64,000 nt of DNA from [Eubacterium] cellulosolvens LD2006 (GTDB lineage Bacteria > Bacillota > Clostridia > Lachnospirales > Lachnospiraceae). The notes beneath the pieces are model-generated. The model did not search any database. It saw only the letters and a list, made by a program, of their open reading frames with translations, and was not told where the DNA came from. Below, in pieces: positions 61,370 to 64,000 of the stretch (position 1 is the first letter of the stretch; every line of letters starts with the position of its first letter). The stretch spans positions 1 to 64,000 of the forward strand of contig NZ_JHXY01000007.1 in the NCBI RefSeq assembly GCF_000621585.1. The letters run 5' to 3'. Position numbers and translations under genes: made by a program.

Positions 61370-62650
61370 TTACTGCTCCTCCGGAAACATTTTTCTGTAC
61401 TCCGGCGTGATGTCCAGGGTCGAGAAGTAGTCCTTCGGCGTCTCCGGACGACGAATCATCTCGAAACTTCCGTCTTCTTTGAGCAGAACCTCCGCGGACC
61501 AGAGCTTTCCATTGTAGTTGTATCCCATGGAGAAGCCGTGCGCACCGGTATCATGAATATAGAGGATATCCCCGATCTCGATTTCCGGAAGCATACGGTC
61601 GATCGCAAACTTATCGTTGTTCTCGCACAGGGAGCCTGTGACATCGTACTTGTGATCACACTCCGCGTTCTCTTTTCCGAGGACGGTGATGTGATGGTAG
61701 GATCCGTACATCGCCGGTCTCATCAGGTTTACGGCGCAGGCGTCAACACCGATGTACTCCTTGTAGATGTGTTTCTCATTGATGGCCTTTGTGACAAGGG
61801 CGCCGTAAGGTCCCATCATGAATCTGCCCATCTCGGCAAAAATACTGACATCATCCATGCCCGCCGGAACGAGAACTTTGTTGTACACCTTCTCGACACC
61901 GGCACCGATGGCGCGGATGTCGTTTGGCTCCTGCCATGGCTCGTAGGGGATGCCGACACCGCCGGAGAGGTTGATGAAGGTCACATGCGCTCCGGTCACG
62001 TTCTGGAGCTGAACCGCCAGTTTGAAGAGAACCTCCGCAAGCTTCGGATAATACTCATTGGTTACGGTGTTACTGGCAAGGAATGCGTGAATACCGAACT
62101 CCTCTACGCCTTTCGCTTTCATCACGCGGAAGGCCTCAAAGAGCTGGTCTGTGGTCATTCCGTATTTGGAATCTCCCGGGTTATCCATGATTCCGTTGGA
62201 GAGGGCGAACAATCCGCCCGGATTATATCTGCAGCTCATGCGCTTCGGAAGTTTTCCGAGCGTCTTCTCAACGATGTCAATGGCCGTGAAATCATCAAGG
62301 TTGATGATGGCACCCATCTCCGCAGCCTTCTTGTACTCTTCCGGCGGCGTATCATTGGAAGAAAACATGATATGGTTTCCGTCAAAGCCCATGGCCTCCG
62401 AGAGCATCAGCTCCGTCATGGAAGAACAGTCGCAGCCGCAGTCATATTCACCGAGGATTTTGATCAGACCCGGAGTAGGCGTCGCCTTTACGGCGAAGTA
62501 CTCGCGAAAGCCGGGATTCCAGGCAAAAGCTTCTTTTACTGCGCGGGCGTTCTCACGAATCCCCTTCTCATCATAAATATGAAACGGGGTCGGTATCGTC
62601 TTGATAATCTCTTCAATTTTCTCTTTGGTTACAAACGGTTTCTTTTCCAT
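61370..62650 (-). CDS. lysA: Diaminopimelate decarboxylase-like PLP enzyme (fold type III)
   Basis: Probably makes lysine from meso-diaminopimelate. The 426-residue protein has the PLP lysine in REYFAVKATPTPG (K55), the substrate/cofactor segment LSGGVGIPYEPW, and near the end HDTGAHGFSMGYNYNG, which corresponds to the GAYG region of LysA. Where canonical LysA has HIGSQ this protein has HAFLASNT, so it is a divergent subfamily; related carboxynorspermidine or ornithine decarboxylases are less likely. AAAGGAAC precedes ATG 62650. With asd it serves the aspartate family. Confidence 0.78.
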   Translation of the reverse strand: MEKKPFVTKEKIEEIIKTIPTPFHIYDEKGIRENARAVKEAFAWNPGFREYFAVKATPTPGLIKILGEYDCGCDCSSMTELMLSEAMGFDGNHIMFSSNDTPPEEYKKAAEMGAIINLDDFTAIDIVEKTLGKLPKRMSCRYNPGGLFALSNGIMDNPGDSKYGMTTDQLFEAFRVMKAKGVEEFGIHAFLASNTVTNEYYPKLAEVLFKLAVQLQNVTGAHVTFINLSGGVGIPYEPWQEPNDIRAIGAGVEKVYNKVLVPAGMDDVSIFAEMGRFMMGPYGALVTKAINEKHIYKEYIGVDACAVNLMRPAMYGSYHHITVLGKENAECDHKYDVTGSLCENNDKFAIDRMLPEIEIGDILYIHDTGAHGFSMGYNYNGKLWSAEVLLKEDGSFEMIRRPETPKDYFSTLDITPEYRKMFPEEQ

Positions 62651-62765
62651 ATCTGTTCCTTTCAGCCCGATTTAAAGGATTGTTCCGTATAAATCATGCA
62701 TAGTAATAAAATATTGCGTATGTTTATGCAGGTACCAAACCGATACCTTTACTAATTTAACACAC

Positions 62766-62824
62766 GAAAGCCGGAAAAAAAATACAAATTCTCGCGATTT
62801 TTGTATTTTTTCTTTCCGGCTTTC
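62766..62824. terminator. Long hairpin between the rhomboid-like and decarboxylase genes
   Basis: Stem GAAAGCCGGAAA / TTTCCGGCTTTC with inner AAATACAAA / TTTGTATTT pairing. The plus strand continues TTTTTGC; the minus strand has a T-rich run inside the stem. It lies 12 bases after the rhomboid-like gene. Confidence 0.65.
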
Positions 62825-62835
62825 TTTTTGCTTAC

Positions 62836-63774
62836 TTATTCAATATGTTTGTGTGTATAAAGATGATCCTGACAGTACTCGTAGTTTCCGTTGCACTTTG
62901 TACAGAAGCGGAACTCCAGGTTCGGGTCATCGAGCTCTGTGCGTCCGCAGACCGCACAGCGGTGAATCGCAATCCTCGCACCCGGATTTCCGCCCGCAAA
63001 TGTCGTGCGGTCCACCTTCGGGCCTCTCGCCTGCGCCGGGTTCGCGCTCTTCCAGGGCCCGCGTCCGGTACCCGTCTGCCTTCTGTAATGATCCCTCACT
63101 CGCCTCTGCGACCTTGACAGGCGGAAGCTTCTCTTGCTGATAAAGAAAAAGAGAATAGTGCTTGCCAGCGAGCTGACAACCATCGTCAGAACACAAAGAC
63201 CGAGGATGGTGCTGTATCTCCAGTAGGTGAACACCTCATAGAAGAGATAGAACACATCGAGTACCGCAAACCACTTGATCCGGATCGGAATCAGAAACAT
63301 GAACAGCATCTGCTGTTCCGGGAAGGTCATCGCGAATCCGAGGAAAATCGACAGACTGACATAGTATGTCGAGAAAAAGATTCTGGACGCTCCCACGTCG
63401 ATCCCTGAGACAAAATACAGAACAAAGGCTCCCACAACAGTGAAGAACAGTCCCATAAAGATGTAGACATTGTACAGGAAGTCTCCCCAGGTGCGCTCCA
63501 GCACTGTTCCGAGCTGGTAGTACACGAACAGCATGATCAGTGTAAAAATATCAATTCCCGTCGGTGGAATCAGCCACCAGGAGACCAGTCTCCAGACCTG
63601 TCCCTGCAGGATCAGCGAAGGGCTCAGCGCAAGCCAGTCTCTCACATCGATCTTATTCGCGGCCCCGATCATATAGAGCAGGTAGCCGGCCACATAGGTA
63701 AGGATGATATATGCCGTCAGATGCGAGAGCGCATATCTGCCGAATTTCCGTTCCATCTTACTCAAAAAATTCAT
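62836..63774 (-). CDS. Rhomboid-like membrane protein with C-terminal zinc ribbon, catalytic motif not seen
   Basis: A 312-residue protein with about six transmembrane helices (roughly 20-230) in the rhomboid arrangement, including the loop WRLVSWWLIPPTG and the FLIPIRIKWFAVLD segment common to rhomboids. The GxSG serine motif is absent; the matching region reads YVSLSIFLGF, so proteolysis is unlikely. The tail has CAVCGRTEL and CTKCNGNYEYCQDHLYTH, a zinc-binding module that may bind protein or nucleic acid. ATG 63774 (MNFLSKMERKF) is chosen by GGAGAA just upstream; ATG 63810 is an alternative. Confidence 0.7.
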   Translation of the reverse strand: MNFLSKMERKFGRYALSHLTAYIILTYVAGYLLYMIGAANKIDVRDWLALSPSLILQGQVWRLVSWWLIPPTGIDIFTLIMLFVYYQLGTVLERTWGDFLYNVYIFMGLFFTVVGAFVLYFVSGIDVGASRIFFSTYYVSLSIFLGFAMTFPEQQMLFMFLIPIRIKWFAVLDVFYLFYEVFTYWRYSTILGLCVLTMVVSSLASTILFFFISKRSFRLSRSQRRVRDHYRRQTGTGRGPWKSANPAQARGPKVDRTTFAGGNPGARIAIHRCAVCGRTELDDPNLEFRFCTKCNGNYEYCQDHLYTHKHIE

Positions 63775-63859
63775 TTCTCCAGGATCCTTTCTTTCAAAAG
63801 TTGCATTCATTATAAATGCACGCTTCCTTCTTTGTCAACGTGAGTGGAAATGCCCGTGA

Positions 63860-63888
63860 TTGCAACCGTGTATTCTTTATGATAAATT
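63860..63888 (+). promoter_or_regulatory. aroC: Putative aroC promoter
   Basis: Plus-strand TTGCAA (63860-63865), 17-base spacer, TAAATT (63883-63888); 4 of 6 matches in each box. It lies about 65 bases before the aroC start. Confidence 0.4.
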
Positions 63889-63955
63889 TATAGTCATCAC
63901 AGTTTTTGGAAATAAAATGTTCGGATTTTTTATGTCCGACACGAAAGGAGCCATC

Positions 63956-64000
63956 ATGGCCGGATCTACATTTGGAACTATTTTTCGAATCACTACCTGG
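63956..64000 (+). CDS. aroC: Chorismate synthase, first 15 codons (runs off the window)
   Basis: The visible frame reads MAGSTFGTIFRITTW, which matches the highly conserved N-terminus of AroC (usually followed by GESHG). AroC makes chorismate, the last common step to the aromatic amino acids and folate. AAAGGAG lies 5 bases before ATG 63956. It is divergent from the rhomboid-like gene. The call rests on 15 residues only. Confidence 0.8.
   Translation, partial: MAGSTFGTIFRITTW

Overview
The window reads as a chromosomal segment of an anaerobic Firmicute, most likely a Lachnospiraceae-type clostridium with about 50% GC. This rests on the gene set: phosphotransacetylase and acetate kinase, a flavodiiron protein, the GGGtGRT protein with its NifU-like partner, a PFL/UPF0210 protein with its ACT partner, an archaeal-type aspartate-semialdehyde dehydrogenase, QueH, and a Gram-positive sortase-assembled pilus. 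No ribosomal RNA, prophage, transposase or CRISPR array was seen. Nearly every gene lies on the minus strand; only a DUF1292 gene (48574-48876) and the first codons of aroC at the right edge are on the plus strand.

Layout in plus coordinates (transcription runs right to left). 1-2120: hsdS (cut by the edge) and hsdM of a type I restriction-modification system. 2340-5393: an ABC exporter of the MacB/FtsX type. 5591-9868: enolase, the GGGtGRT/NifU-like pair and a left-handed beta-helix protein. 10001-18552: topB, asd, argH, queH, a flippase-like membrane protein and threonine ammonia-lyase. 18717-26158: the cell-envelope and segregation operon lipoprotein-plsX-acpP-rnc-smc-ftsY. 26647-30713: rpmF, ackA, pta and tmcAL. 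The last makes N4-acetylcytidine in tRNA from acetate, so it sits beside the acetate pathway. 30789-43009: the PFL/ACT pair, a WalJ-like hydrolase, coaE, polA, an anti-sigma-like zinc protein, a UvrD-family helicase, gltX, a degenerate sirtuin, a second acpP and ftsW. 43160-48270: rpsR-rpsF, fprA and a TetM/EF-G-like GTPase fused to a YacP/Rae1-type NYN nuclease. 49064-55578: a four-gene pilus operon with a class C sortase. 56287-63774: dut, pnp, rpsO, a HAD-TadA fusion, tRNA-Leu(CAA), a diaminopimelate decarboxylase and a rhomboid-like protein.

Three things stand out. First, the 904-residue GTPase-NYN protein joins a ribosomal A-site translation factor to a nuclease family whose Bacillus member cuts mRNA in the ribosomal A site; it looks like a single-chain ribosome-coupled mRNA cleavage factor. 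Second, two families of structured intergenic repeats lie directly downstream of stop codons at six or more loci, and their hairpin stems differ between copies by paired, compensating changes. Third, there are unusual architectures: a Cof-type HAD phosphatase fused to TadA, a sirtuin that has lost its catalytic histidine but kept its zinc cysteines, and pilins whose sorting signals depart from LPxTG.

Several regulatory sites can be read directly. Near-consensus sigma-A promoters lie before rpmF, pta, the plsX-operon lipoprotein, the second acpP, rpsF, rpsO and topB. Intrinsic terminators follow the ABC operon, the GGGtGRT gene, asd, rpmF, acpP2, rpsR and dut. The rpsO transcript has a stacked-hairpin leader, and a near-perfect 22-bp palindrome abuts the pta promoter. 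Start codons were set by ribosome-binding sites and family alignments recalled from memory, not by computed alignments.
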